DNA of 64,000 nt from Methylobacterium sp. FF17 (GTDB lineage Bacteria; Pseudomonadota; Alphaproteobacteria; Rhizobiales; Beijerinckiaceae). The notes beneath the pieces are model-generated. The model made no database searches, was not told where the DNA came from, and was given only the letters and a program-made list of their open reading frames with translations. The stretch's first letter is position 1, and every line of letters starts with the position of its first letter. The translations under genes were made by a program, and so were the position numbers. This document shows, one piece after another, positions 28,774 through 37,217 of the stretch. Where the stretch lies: assembly GCF_025813715.1 (NCBI RefSeq), contig NZ_CP107532.1, positions 4,870,001 through 4,934,000 on the forward strand, read 5' to 3'.

Positions 28774-29145
28774 TCAGACGACGGGAGGGGCGCGCGCGGC
28801 GGGGCTGATCCCCGGGGGCGCGCGGGGCGTGGCGACGATCTCGGGGCGCCAGGAGACCGTGACGGCGCGGGGCACGGGCCAGACGATGGCGGCGGCGTCG
28901 AGGGCGGGCGCGTCGAGGGGCGCGACGACCTGTGCGGCCGTGCAGCAGGCGCGGTGGACATGGACCGGCGCCGAATCCGGGCGGCTTCCGGAGGCCTCCG
29001 CATCCTGCAGGCAGAGGATGTGGGCCGGGCCCATCGCCCGGACCCCGACCATGCCGCCGAGCACGCTCTGCAGGGCGAGCGCATAGAGCGCGGCCACGGC
29101 GATGACCGCGCGGCAGGCCGCCAGATCGGACCGCGTGATGCGCAT
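28774..29145 (-). CDS. DUF2946-like membrane-anchored protein with Cys/His pairs
   Basis: The 123-residue product has an N-terminal hydrophobic helix (residues about 8-38) and a periplasmic tail with HILCLQDAEAS and VHVHRACCTAAQ, the Cys/His pattern of DUF2946. Copper-related roles have been proposed for such proteins. It lies 42 bp upstream of the TonB receptor gene and is likely co-transcribed. ATG 29145 places the hydrophobic segment at the N-terminus; the longer open frame upstream runs into the intergenic repeats. Confidence 0.65.
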   Translation of the reverse strand: MRITRSDLAACRAVIAVAALYALALQSVLGGMVGVRAMGPAHILCLQDAEASGSRPDSAPVHVHRACCTAAQVVAPLDAPALDAAAIVWPVPRAVTVSWRPEIVATPRAPPGISPAARAPPVV

Positions 29146-29246
29146 GACCCCAGGCGCTAGGGCGATCCGCCGGCCCCCGTCAAGGCATGGCTTCGGCGCG
29201 GGATGGATTCCCCGCGCCCGTATCCCAAACGACGCGGGCCAAGCCG

Positions 29247-29269
29247 GTTCGAACAGGGCGCGTTCGAAC
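29247..29269. promoter_or_regulatory. Two GTTCGAAC palindromes, candidate operator
   Basis: GTTCGAAC occurs at 29247-29254 and 29262-29269, each followed by a G-rich GGGCGC stretch, giving a 15-bp tandem unit. The pair lies in the divergent region between the DUF2946/TonB unit and ndh, on roughly the same face of the helix for dimer binding. The binding protein is unknown. Confidence 0.4.
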
Positions 29270-29384
29270 GGGGGCGCCGTGATCGATCCATCGGGACGGG
29301 AGCGCACGTGACCTCAGCGGGGCCTGATCCTCGGGTGTCCTCCCGGGCGGGATACATCCGGCTTCGCGCGGGGTTCTGGCTTCC

Positions 29385-30686
29385 ATGACAGATCCTCTCT
29401 CGCCGAACGGGGCGCCCCGCCCCCGCATCGTCATCGTGGGCGCCGGCTTCGGCGGGCTCGCGGTCGCCAAGGCTCTCGCCGGCGCGGACCTGCCCGTCAC
29501 GCTGATCGACCAGAACAACTACCACCTGTTCGTGCCCCTGCTCTATCAGGTGGCCACGGCGGCGCTGTCGCCCGCCGACATCGCCGAGCCGATCCGCCAC
29601 ATCCTGTCCGAGGCGCCCAATGTGGGCGTGGTCATGGGTCAGGTCGCGGGGGTCGATACGGATGCCCGCGCGGTGCGCCTGGCGGACGGAAGCACGATCC
29701 CCTACGAGCGGCTCGTCATCGCCACGGGCTCGACCAGCACCTATTTCGGCCACGACGACTGGGCCCCGCACGCCCCCTCCCTGAAGAGCATCGAGGAGGC
29801 GCGCGCCATCCGCACCCGGGTGCTCCAGGCCTTCGAGCGGGCGGAGCGGGCCACCGACCCGGCCGAGCGGGCGCGGCTGATGACGATCGTGGTGGTGGGC
29901 GGCGGGCCCACCGGCGTCGAGATGGCGGGCTCGATCGCCGAACTCGCCCACCACGCCCTCGCCCGCGATTTCCGCCACATCGACCCGACCACGGCGCAGG
30001 TCGTCCTGGTGGAGGCGGGGCCGCGCCTGCTGACGGCCTTCCCCGAAGCGCTGGCCGCCTATGCGCGCGGCTCCCTGGAGCGCCTCGGCGTCCGCGTGCG
30101 GACGGGTGAGGCGGTCGAGGCCATCGACGCGACGGGCGTGACCCTCGGCGGCGCCGTCCTGCCCGCCGCCACGGTGATCTGGGGGGCGGGCGTGCGCGCC
30201 TCCCCCGCCGCCGAATGGCTCGGTCTGGCGCCCGACCGCAGCGGGCGCATCCCGGTGGCGCCGGACCTCTCAGTGATCGGCCGGCCCGGAATCTACGCGC
30301 TCGGCGACACCGCCCTCTGCCGCGACGCGGCCGGCGAGCCCCTGCCGGGCCTGGCCCAGGTGGCCCAGCAGCAGGGCACGCATCTCGGCCGGGCCCTGCG
30401 GGTGGCCCTGACCGGGCCGGCGGCCGGGACGAGCCCCTTGCCCCCGTTCGTCTTCCGCAACCGGGGCAACGCCGCCATCGTGGGGCGCCACGCGGCGATC
30501 TTCGATTTCGGGCGCGGGCGCCGGCTGAGGGGCTTTCCGGCCTGGCTGCTCTGGGCGGCCGTGCACGTGGTGCTGCTCGTCGATTTCGCCCAGCGGGCCC
30601 GCGTCTGCCTGCAATGGCTCTGGCGCTACCTGACCTACCGAAGGGGCGCGCGCCTGATCACGGCGCCGCCCGCCCCACGGGCCTGA
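29385..30686 (+). CDS. ndh: Type II NADH dehydrogenase (NDH-2)
   Basis: NDH-2 oxidises NADH and reduces quinone without pumping protons. The 433-residue protein has an N-terminal FAD-binding IVIVGAGFGGLAVAKAL, the quinone-side stretch NYHLFVPLLYQVATAALSP, a second nucleotide motif IVVVGGGPTGVEMAGSIAEL, and ALGDTA near residue 305. A hydrophobic, amphipathic C-terminus (about 385-415) anchors it to the membrane. It can feed quinol to alternative complex III. Its last 29 bp overlap the convergent transporter gene. Confidence 0.92.
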   Translation: MTDPLSPNGAPRPRIVIVGAGFGGLAVAKALAGADLPVTLIDQNNYHLFVPLLYQVATAALSPADIAEPIRHILSEAPNVGVVMGQVAGVDTDARAVRLADGSTIPYERLVIATGSTSTYFGHDDWAPHAPSLKSIEEARAIRTRVLQAFERAERATDPAERARLMTIVVVGGGPTGVEMAGSIAELAHHALARDFRHIDPTTAQVVLVEAGPRLLTAFPEALAAYARGSLERLGVRVRTGEAVEAIDATGVTLGGAVLPAATVIWGAGVRASPAAEWLGLAPDRSGRIPVAPDLSVIGRPGIYALGDTALCRDAAGEPLPGLAQVAQQQGTHLGRALRVALTGPAAGTSPLPPFVFRNRGNAAIVGRHAAIFDFGRGRRLRGFPAWLLWAAVHVVLLVDFAQRARVCLQWLWRYLTYRRGARLITAPPAPRA

Positions 30687-31104
30687 CACCCGCGAGCCTG
30701 TGATGGGCCGCCATGCCGAGGAGCATGGAAGCGACGAAGACCGCCACCGGCGCCGCCCCGGTGGAGAGGGCCGCGACCGCCGGGCCGGGGCAGAAGCCGG
30801 AGAGCCCCCAGCCGATGCCGAACAGGGCGGCGCCCGCCACCAGGGGCCGGTCGATCCGCCGGTTCGCCGGAGCCTCGAAGGCGTCTTCGAAGGCCGGGCG
30901 CGGCAGGCGCCGGGCCAGGGCGTAGCCCGCCGCCGCCACGCTCACGGCGCCCCCGAGCACGAAGGCGAGGGTCGGGTCCCAGTCGCCCGTCACGTCGAGG
31001 AAGCCCCGCACCCGGGCCGGGTCGAGCATGCCCGACAGGGACAGGCCGAGGCCGAAGATCAGGCCCGCCGCGAGCGCGGCGAGAAGGCGGAGGGCGGCGC
31101 TCAT
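30658..31104 (-). CDS. YeeE/YedE-type transporter, second half (DUF6691-like)
   Basis: The 148-residue protein has four helices and the motif GIGWGLSGFCPGPA, the sulfur-channel signature of the smaller YeeE/YedE partner. It overlaps the upstream partner by 4 bp. Together the two halves probably form one membrane channel for thiosulfate or another reduced sulfur species. The 3' end overlaps ndh by 29 bp on the opposite strand. Confidence 0.82.
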   Translation of the reverse strand: MSAALRLLAALAAGLIFGLGLSLSGMLDPARVRGFLDVTGDWDPTLAFVLGGAVSVAAAGYALARRLPRPAFEDAFEAPANRRIDRPLVAGAALFGIGWGLSGFCPGPAVAALSTGAAPVAVFVASMLLGMAAHHRLAGVRPVGRAAP

Positions 31105-31514
31105 GCGAGCCCCCGCAGGGCGGCGACGGTGAGCATGCCGGTGCCGAGGAACACCAGCACCGCCGCGAGCGAGCGCGGCGACAGCCTTGCGAGGCCCGCC
31201 ACCCCGTGGCCGCTGGTGCAGCCCGAGCCGAGACGCGTGCCGAACCCCACGAGGAGGCCGGCGAGCGCCAGGACCGGCAGCGAGGCCACGATCCGCATCG
31301 CGGGCCAGGCGCCCGTGGCCCAGGCGTAGAGCGGCGGCCCGGCGACCAGCCCCGCCACGAAGGCGAGGTCGGCCCACCAGCGCGCGCCGCGATCCCGGCC
31401 CAACCCCGCCACGAGGCCGCTGATCCCGGCGATCCGCCCGTTGAGGAGCATCAGGAGCGCGACGGACAGGCCGATCAGCGCGCCGCCGGCAAACCCGGAG
31501 ACGAAGGTGTTCAT
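31101..31514 (-). CDS. YeeE/YedE-family sulfur transporter, first half
   Basis: The 137-residue membrane protein carries GFGTRLGSGCTSGHGVAGLARLS, the conserved Cys/Gly/His signature of YeeE/YedE channels (cysteine relays the sulfur compound). The full-length E. coli-type protein is about twice as long; here the function is split over two genes. It follows a NitT/TauT ABC permease by 27 bp. Confidence 0.85.
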   Translation of the reverse strand: MNTFVSGFAGGALIGLSVALLMLLNGRIAGISGLVAGLGRDRGARWWADLAFVAGLVAGPPLYAWATGAWPAMRIVASLPVLALAGLLVGFGTRLGSGCTSGHGVAGLARLSPRSLAAVLVFLGTGMLTVAALRGLA

Positions 31515-31541
31515 GGGCGTCCGGTGTCCGGGAGGGACGGC

Positions 31542-32414
31542 TTACCGCGCCATGCCCCAGCGCCGCACGGTGAGCCGCTCGAAGGCGGAAAAGACCACGT
31601 TCTCGATCACCAGTCCGATCAGGATGACGAGGACGAGGCCGGCGAAGACGCGATCGGTATAGAGTTCGTTGCGGTTCTGGAAGATGTACCAGCCGAGCCC
31701 TCCGCGTCCGGAGGCGGCGCCGAAGACCAGCTCCGCCGCGATCAGGGTGCGCCAGGCGAAGGCCCAGCCGATCTTGAGGCCCGACAGGATGGCCGGCAGG
31801 GCCGCCGGGATCAGGATCTGCAGCACGTAGGCCGGCCCGCGCAGGCCGTAATTGCGCCCCGCCATGCGCAGGGTCTCGGGCACGCCCTGGAAGCCCGAAT
31901 AGGTGTTGAGCGCCATCGGCCACAGCACCGAGTGGATCAGCACGAAGATCAGGCTGCCGGAGCCGAGGCCGAACCAGAGCAGGGCCAGCGGCAGCAGCGC
32001 GATGGCGGGCAGCGGGTTGAACATCGCCGTCAGGGTCGAGAGCAGGTCGCGGCCGAACTGCGTCGAGACCGCGAGCGTCGTCAGCCCGAAGGCCAGCACG
32101 ATGCCGACGAGGTAGCCCTGGATCAGCACGGCGAGCGAGATCCGCACCCGCTCCAGCAACTCGCCGTTGGCGAGCCCGTCGACGAGGGCCGACATCGTGG
32201 CGAGGAAGCCGGGCAGGAGCAGGTCGTTGTCCTGCCAGCGGGCCAGACCCTCCCAGACCAGGGCCAGGGCGGCGATGATGAGGCCCTTGCGCAGCCCGTC
32301 CTGCTGCCAGAGCCGTGCGGAGAGCGGCAGCGCCCGCTCCACCGGCGCCTCCACGAAGGGGGCGAGCGCCCGGTCGTATTCCGGGCGGATCGGAGGTACG
32401 AGGCTCGCTGTCAT
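31542..32414 (-). CDS. ABC transporter permease, NitT/TauT (nitrate/sulfonate) family
   Basis: The 290-residue protein has about six membrane helices and the EAA loop region (VPETLRMAGRNYGLRG, then ALPAILSGLKIGWAFAWR) that contacts the ATPase. It overlaps the ATPase gene by 4 bp. The family imports sulfonates, taurine, nitrate or related small anions. The sulfur-type channel genes downstream make a sulfonate more likely, by inference. Confidence 0.9.
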   Translation of the reverse strand: MTASLVPPIRPEYDRALAPFVEAPVERALPLSARLWQQDGLRKGLIIAALALVWEGLARWQDNDLLLPGFLATMSALVDGLANGELLERVRISLAVLIQGYLVGIVLAFGLTTLAVSTQFGRDLLSTLTAMFNPLPAIALLPLALLWFGLGSGSLIFVLIHSVLWPMALNTYSGFQGVPETLRMAGRNYGLRGPAYVLQILIPAALPAILSGLKIGWAFAWRTLIAAELVFGAASGRGGLGWYIFQNRNELYTDRVFAGLVLVILIGLVIENVVFSAFERLTVRRWGMAR

Positions 32415-33322
32415 CGGATGGGGGCCACGCGGGTCTTGGAGGCGATTTCGGGGTCGGTCTCGAACAGGCGCGTGTGCAGGCGCTGCACCGCCGCCTGGAA
32501 GGCGTCGCCGCCGATGCTGGAGAGGTCGAAGTCGTGGCTGTTGAACTCCGCCCGCACGCGGCCCGGATGGGGGGAGAGCAGCGCCACCCGGTTGCCGACG
32601 ACGAGGGCCTCCTCGATGGAATGGGTGACGAAGAGCAGGGTGAAGCGGGCCTCGTCCCAGAGGGCGAGCAGCTCCTCCTGCATGCGGCGGCGCGTCAGGG
32701 CGTCGAGGGCCGCGAAGGGCTCGTCCATCATCAGCACCCGGGGCTGCATGGCGAGCGCCCGCGCGATGGCGACGCGCTGCTTCATGCCCCCCGAGAGCTG
32801 GTGCGGGTAGCTGTCGGCGAAGGGGGTGAGGCCGACCTTGTCGATGTAGTGCCGCGCCCGCTCCGCGGCCTCGCGCCGGCCGAGCGCCCGGGCCGCGCGC
32901 AACGGGAATGCGACGTTCTGCGCCACCGTCTTCCAGGGCGGCAACTGGTCGAATTCCTGGAACACCACGATGCGGTCGGGGCCCGGCTCGCGCACCGGCA
33001 CGCCCGCCAGGGTGATCGTGCCCTCCACCGGGGCGATGAAGCCGGCGGCCGCCTTGAGCAGGGTGGACTTTCCGCAACCGGACGGGCCGAGCAGCACGAA
33101 GCGGTCCGCCTCGTGGATGTCGAGGTCGACGCGGTGCGTGGCGCGCACCACGCGCTCCGGCGTGCGGTACTCGAGCGTCACGCCCTGGATGCGCAGCAGG
33201 GGCGCCCCCGCCGTCGCGACGGCGGGCCGGGCCGGAACCGCCTCACGCCGCGCCGCGCCCCGCGCGGGCGGGGGCGTCAATTCGAGGATGGACAGGTCGG
33301 ACAGGGTCGCGGCGGAGATCAT
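32411..33322 (-). CDS. ABC transporter ATP-binding protein, NitT/TauT family
   Basis: The 303-residue ATPase shows Walker A GPSGCGKST, Q-loop FQEFDQLPPW, signature LSGGMKQRV, Walker B VLMMDEPFAALD and the switch histidine in FVTHSIEE. A Pro/Ala-rich N-terminal extension of about 40 residues precedes the domain, longer than in SsuB or TauB. The next start codon inside is not better placed. Confidence 0.92.
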   Translation of the reverse strand: MISAATLSDLSILELTPPPARGAARREAVPARPAVATAGAPLLRIQGVTLEYRTPERVVRATHRVDLDIHEADRFVLLGPSGCGKSTLLKAAAGFIAPVEGTITLAGVPVREPGPDRIVVFQEFDQLPPWKTVAQNVAFPLRAARALGRREAAERARHYIDKVGLTPFADSYPHQLSGGMKQRVAIARALAMQPRVLMMDEPFAALDALTRRRMQEELLALWDEARFTLLFVTHSIEEALVVGNRVALLSPHPGRVRAEFNSHDFDLSSIGGDAFQAAVQRLHTRLFETDPEIASKTRVAPIR

Positions 33323-33331
33323 GGGCGCCGC

Positions 33332-34363
33332 TCAGCTGCCGGTGGAGATGCGCGGATCGGCGAAGAAGTAGTCGCCGATGGCCCGGGGCTCGGCCTTGAT
33401 GGCGCCGACCCGGTGCATGAACTGGCCGAGCCCGAGGGTGTTCTCGGGCGTGACCTTGAAGGTCACGGCGGGGTCGGTGATGATCTTCGTCAGCAGGGCG
33501 GGGTCGAGCTTGCTGTTGTTGGTCCGGAGGTAGATCTCGGCCGCCTTCTGCGGGTTCTCGGTGATGAACTTCGCCGCGTCGTCGAGCGCGTTCAGGAAGG
33601 CGTGATAGGTCTTCGGGCTGGCCTTGTAGAAGGCTTCCGTTGCGTAGAGCACCGTCGAGGAGGCCGGGCCGCCCTGCACGTCGTAGGAGTTCAGGACGAT
33701 CCGGGCCTTGGGGTTCTCGGCCAGTTCCTGGTTCTGGAACGGCGGGTTGCCGAAGTGGCCGGAGATCTCGGTGCCGCCCTTGATGATCGCGGCCGCCGCC
33801 TCCGGATGGGGCACGGCGACGCTGATCCGGTCGAGCTTGGCGAAGTCCTTGTCGCCCCAGAGCTTGGCCGAGGCCAGTTGCAGGATGCGCGACTGCACGG
33901 AGACGCCGACGGCGGGCACCGCGATGCGGTCCTTGTCGCTGAAATCCGCGATCGTCTTCACGTCCGGATTGTTGGTGACGAGGTAGTAGGGAAAGTTGCC
34001 GAGCGAGGCCACGCCCTTGACGTTCTGGCGCCCCCGCGTGCGGTCCCAGAGCGTGAAGAGCGGCCCGACGCCAGCGCCCGCGATCTCGATGTTGCCCGAG
34101 AGGAGCGCGTCGTTGACCGCCGAGCCACCGGAAAGCTGGACGTACTCGACATTGATGTCGAGGCCGGCGGCCTTGCCGTGCTTCTCGATCAGCTTCTGGT
34201 CCTCGACCACGTTGAGGAGCAGGTAGACGACGCCGAACTGCTTGGCGATCCGCAGCTGTCCCTCGGCCGCCCGGGCGGCGCCCCCGAAGGATGCGGAGAG
34301 CGCGAGCCCACCGAGCAGGGCGCCCATCCACCGCCGCGAAACTCCGGTGCGTTGCTTCGTCAT
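33332..34363 (-). CDS. ABC transporter substrate-binding protein, NitT/TauT family
   Basis: The 343-residue periplasmic protein has a signal peptide (RRWMGALLGGLALSASFGG, cleavage near ARA-AE, residue about 33). Its two-lobe fold has the family features VQLSGGSAVNDALLSGNIEIAGAG and SYDVQGGPASSTV. It is first in the five-gene unit running to the YeeE/YedE pair. The ligand cannot be read from sequence; sulfonates are likely from context. Confidence 0.88.
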   Translation of the reverse strand: MTKQRTGVSRRWMGALLGGLALSASFGGAARAAEGQLRIAKQFGVVYLLLNVVEDQKLIEKHGKAAGLDINVEYVQLSGGSAVNDALLSGNIEIAGAGVGPLFTLWDRTRGRQNVKGVASLGNFPYYLVTNNPDVKTIADFSDKDRIAVPAVGVSVQSRILQLASAKLWGDKDFAKLDRISVAVPHPEAAAAIIKGGTEISGHFGNPPFQNQELAENPKARIVLNSYDVQGGPASSTVLYATEAFYKASPKTYHAFLNALDDAAKFITENPQKAAEIYLRTNNSKLDPALLTKIITDPAVTFKVTPENTLGLGQFMHRVGAIKAEPRAIGDYFFADPRISTGS

Positions 34364-34741
34364 GACCCTGCCTGCGGTGGTATTGATGCTTCGAGACACG
34401 CAATCGCGTTCTTCGGACGTGGTGCAAATTTGATCTTCAGGGCTGTGGGCGTCAATAAGACGGTAATCTCGATTTGGAAGGTCTTGGAGGACGTTCCTGT
34501 CATCCACGCGCGTTCCGACGCGGATTCCTTCGCTTTCCCGGCGGGGCCGCGCACCGACGCGACTTCCTGCGCCTCGCCGGCGGGGCCACCGGCGGGATCG
34601 CGCGCCACCGATGCGGCCGAGGGGCTTGGCGGTGGGCTCCGAGGAGGCCGTCCTCGACGCGAGCTCCCTGGCGGAGGTCCGGATGCCGAACCGCGACGGC
34701 TTCACGGCCGATGCGCGGCCGGACGTACCGGCCAAGGGGCG
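34364..34741. other. 378-bp gap with Tat-like decayed coding signs
   Basis: The left third is A/T-richer and should hold the promoter of the substrate-binding protein gene (minus strand; a weak TTGACG near 34460). The right two thirds look like gene remnants on the plus strand. A twin-arginine-like run RRDFLRLAGGATGG is read from about 34555. After a frame change, a 50-residue frame from ATG 34611 (SLAEVRMPNRDGFTADARPD) ends at 34763 inside chrA. No intact gene was recognised. Confidence 0.35.
34513..34590 (+). repeat. 39-bp imperfect tandem duplication encoding a twin-arginine-like motif
   Basis: 34513-34551 and 34552-34590 align without gaps. In one frame they read FRRGFLRFPGGAA and HRRDFLRLAGGAT. 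The period is a multiple of three, so the reading frame is kept. It may be part of a broken Tat-signal gene. Confidence 0.45.
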
Positions 34742-36142
34742 TCAGGCGAGGCCCGATCCCTGAAGCGCCATGCCGACTGCCGCGCAGGCCGCCAGCGTCG
34801 GCAGCACGCCGAGGCGGAAGCGGAACACGGCCACCAGCGCGGCGAGTGCGAGCGCCAGGGCGGCGGGATCGAGGCTCGCGGGGACCGGCCATTCGAACCG
34901 GAGCGGTCCGGCCGAGACGGTGCGCGTCTCGGTGAACACCGTGTGGAGGGTGAACCAGACCGCGAGGTTGAGGATCACCCCGACCACCGCCGCCGTGATG
35001 GCCGCGAGCGCCCCCGCGAGCGCCCGGTTGCCGCGCAGGCGCTCCACGTAGGGTGCGCCGAGGAAGATCCAGAGGAAGCAGGGGGTGAAGGTCACCCAGG
35101 TGGTCAGCAATCCGCCGAGGGTTCCGGCGAGCAGCGGGGCCAGCGTGCCGGGGTTGCGGAACGCCGCCATGAAGCCCACGAACTGCGTGACCATGATGAG
35201 CGGGCCGGGCGTCGTCTCGGCCATGCCGAGCCCGTCCAGCATCTCGCCGGGTCGGAGCCAGCCGAAGCGCTCCACCGCCGCCTGCGCCACGTAGGCCAGG
35301 ACCGCGTAGGCGCCGCCGAAGGTCACCATCGCCATCTTCGAGAAGAACAGGGCGACCTGCGCGTAGACAGCCTCGGGCCCGAGCAGGGCGACGAGGAGGA
35401 GCACCGGCCCCAGCCAGAGGCCGCCCCACAGCGCGAGCACCCGGGGGACGTGCCCGTGCCCGGCCCGCTCCCGCGGGACCGCGTCGTCGCCGAGGAGATA
35501 GGGGCCACCCGCCTCGACCGTGGCCGCGCCGTGCCCGCCGTGGGCGAAGGCGGACAGACCCGCCCGACCGCCGAGATAACCGATCAGGCCGGCGCCCACG
35601 ACGATGAGGGGGAACGGTACGTCGAGGAAGAAGATGGCCACGAACGAGGCCGCGGCCAGCGCCCGCATCGCGTTGCTCCCCAGGGCCTTGCGGCCGATCC
35701 GCAGGACCGCCTGGGCGACGATCGCCAGCACCGCCGCCTTCAGCCCGAAGAACAGGCCGGCGACGAGCCCGACCTGCCCGTAGAGCGCGTAGACCCAGCT
35801 CAGGGCCATGATGGCCACGAGCCCCGGCAGCACGAACAGCCCCCCCGCCAGCAGGCCGCCCCGGGTGCCGTGCAGGAGCCAGCCCACATAGGTGGCGAGC
35901 TGCTGCGCCTCCGGCCCGGGCAGCAGGGTGCAGAAGTTGAGGGCGTGCAGGAAGCGCCGCTCGGAGATCCAGCGCCGCTCCTCCACGAGGATGCGGTGCA
36001 TCACGGCGATCTGCCCGGCCGGGCCGCCGAAGGAGAGGGCGGCGATGCGGGCCCAGACCGGCAGGGCCCCGGCCAGCGAGACGGGCTGCGGGACCGCGCG
36101 TCCCTGATCGGGCGCGGAGGGACGGATCGCGGTTTCCACCAT
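34742..36142 (-). CDS. chrA: Chromate transporter, two-domain ChrA
   Basis: ChrA exports chromate, giving resistance. The 466-residue protein has two CHR halves: the first with ALSFGGPAGQIAVMH and LNFCTLLPGPEAQQLATYVG, the second with MVTFGGAYAVLAYVAQ and GLGMAETTPGPLIMVTQFVGF. About twelve membrane helices are present. A His-rich loop (FAHGGHG, RERAGHGHVP) separates the halves. It lies 38 bp downstream of the nitrile hydratase activator gene, on the same strand, and could be co-transcribed, although no functional tie is known. Confidence 0.93.
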   Translation of the reverse strand: MVETAIRPSAPDQGRAVPQPVSLAGALPVWARIAALSFGGPAGQIAVMHRILVEERRWISERRFLHALNFCTLLPGPEAQQLATYVGWLLHGTRGGLLAGGLFVLPGLVAIMALSWVYALYGQVGLVAGLFFGLKAAVLAIVAQAVLRIGRKALGSNAMRALAAASFVAIFFLDVPFPLIVVGAGLIGYLGGRAGLSAFAHGGHGAATVEAGGPYLLGDDAVPRERAGHGHVPRVLALWGGLWLGPVLLLVALLGPEAVYAQVALFFSKMAMVTFGGAYAVLAYVAQAAVERFGWLRPGEMLDGLGMAETTPGPLIMVTQFVGFMAAFRNPGTLAPLLAGTLGGLLTTWVTFTPCFLWIFLGAPYVERLRGNRALAGALAAITAAVVGVILNLAVWFTLHTVFTETRTVSAGPLRFEWPVPASLDPAALALALAALVAVFRFRLGVLPTLAACAAVGMALQGSGLA

Positions 36143-36180
36143 GTCGGGGTCTCGTCTCGGGCCTGAAGGCCGGGGCCCTG

Positions 36181-36543
36181 TTACGTCGTCCCGGCATCCC
36201 CGGCCAGGGGATCGTTCGCGAGGTGGATCGGTTCGCCGTGCGGGGTTGCGGCGGCGGCCCGCGCAAAGGCGGCGCGGCGCTCGGCGAGGCGTTCGGGCGC
36301 TGCGATCCCGCGCGTCGCAAGCAGGCCTTCGAGGGTCGCGATCCAGGCGGCGTAATCCGCCGCCCGCCCGGTCGCCCGCGTGTGGGCCCCGAGCGCCTCG
36401 GCCCACTCGCTCCACCCGAACAGGCCTCGATCGTGGAGCGCCACCACGAGGGCGAAGGCCTGGGCCTCCCAAGGTTCGGCGAAGACAGGCTCGGCGAAGG
36501 CCGGAGCGGCCGGTCCGCCCAGGGGGGTCGGATCGGCGCTCAT
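36181..36543 (-). CDS. Nitrile hydratase accessory (activator) protein
   Basis: In cobalt nitrile hydratases a small protein resembling the beta-subunit N-terminus inserts cobalt and oxidises the active-site cysteines by subunit swapping. This 120-residue protein has FAEPWEAQAFALVVALHDRG and FGWSEWAEALGAHTRA, typical of that family. It overlaps the beta gene by 4 bp (ATGA). The start at 36543 was chosen for that overlap. Confidence 0.87.
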   Translation of the reverse strand: MSADPTPLGGPAAPAFAEPVFAEPWEAQAFALVVALHDRGLFGWSEWAEALGAHTRATGRAADYAAWIATLEGLLATRGIAAPERLAERRAAFARAAAATPHGEPIHLANDPLAGDAGTT

Positions 36544-37217
36544 GCCATGGGCTCCGGATCCGCCGGTTCCAGGTAGCTCTCGAAGGCGTTCACCGAGACG
36601 GCGTGGTCCGCCTCCGCCGCCTCGCCCCAGAGGTCGCGGCCGCGGAACCGCACGGTGTAGAGCCATTGCGGCGCCTCGCCGGCCAGACGCGCATTCGTGT
36701 CCGGGAAGACGAAGCCGCCATGCACCGCCTCCACCGTGCCGACATGCCCGCGCACGTAGCGCGGCAGGCGGGTGTGGCCGGCGGGATTGAGCATCCGGGC
36801 CCGGACGCGCGCGCCCGCCGCGAAGCGGGCCGGGCCCGGAACCGGCCGGTCGCTCGGAAAGCCGCGCGCGAAGAGGGGGGCCACCTCCTCGGCCTGGAGC
36901 ACGCGTTTCACCGGGACGGCCGGGACCGAGACCGTGCCGGTGGACAGCTCCTCCGCCGTGGCGAGGCCGTGGGCCCGGAGCTGGCTTTCCAGGGCCTTCA
37001 GCCAGATCGCATAGTAGCTGGAGGTGAGATACTCGCCCGGCGGCAGCGCTTCGCGGGCGGACCGGCTCGCATCGAGGTTCCAGGTGCCGGTGAGGCCCAT
37101 CGCCATCGCGAGGCCGAAGACGCGTCTCTCCCAGGGGGCGTGGAAGCGCGGCTCGTCCGCCTCCGGGGCGACGGGACCGAAGCCGTGCATGCCGCCGAGA
37201 TCCTGGCCGCCGTTCAT
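36540..37217 (-). CDS. nthB: Nitrile hydratase beta subunit
   Basis: The 225-residue protein starts [16 protein letters not shown], the classical beta-subunit N-terminus, and has [13 protein letters not shown] and the SH3-like C-terminal domain ([30 protein letters not shown]). With the alpha subunit it forms the heterodimer that hydrates nitriles to amides. Gene order alpha-beta-activator is that of cobalt-type enzymes. Confidence 0.95.
   Translation of the reverse strand: MNGGQDLGGMHGFGPVAPEADEPRFHAPWERRVFGLAMAMGLTGTWNLDASRSAREALPPGEYLTSSYYAIWLKALESQLRAHGLATAEELSTGTVSVPAVPVKRVLQAEEVAPLFARGFPSDRPVPGPARFAAGARVRARMLNPAGHTRLPRYVRGHVGTVEAVHGGFVFPDTNARLAGEAPQWLYTVRFRGRDLWGEAAEADHAVSVNAFESYLEPADPEPMA

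Noticed and set aside
26350..29160. Open frame of 936 codons on the plus strand
   Set aside because: Antisense to the TonB receptor gene, whose plug and barrel motifs are unmistakable.
32315..36166. Open frame of 1283 codons on the plus strand
   Set aside because: Antisense to an ABC importer and chrA, spans the gap between them, and shows no domain; a GC artefact.
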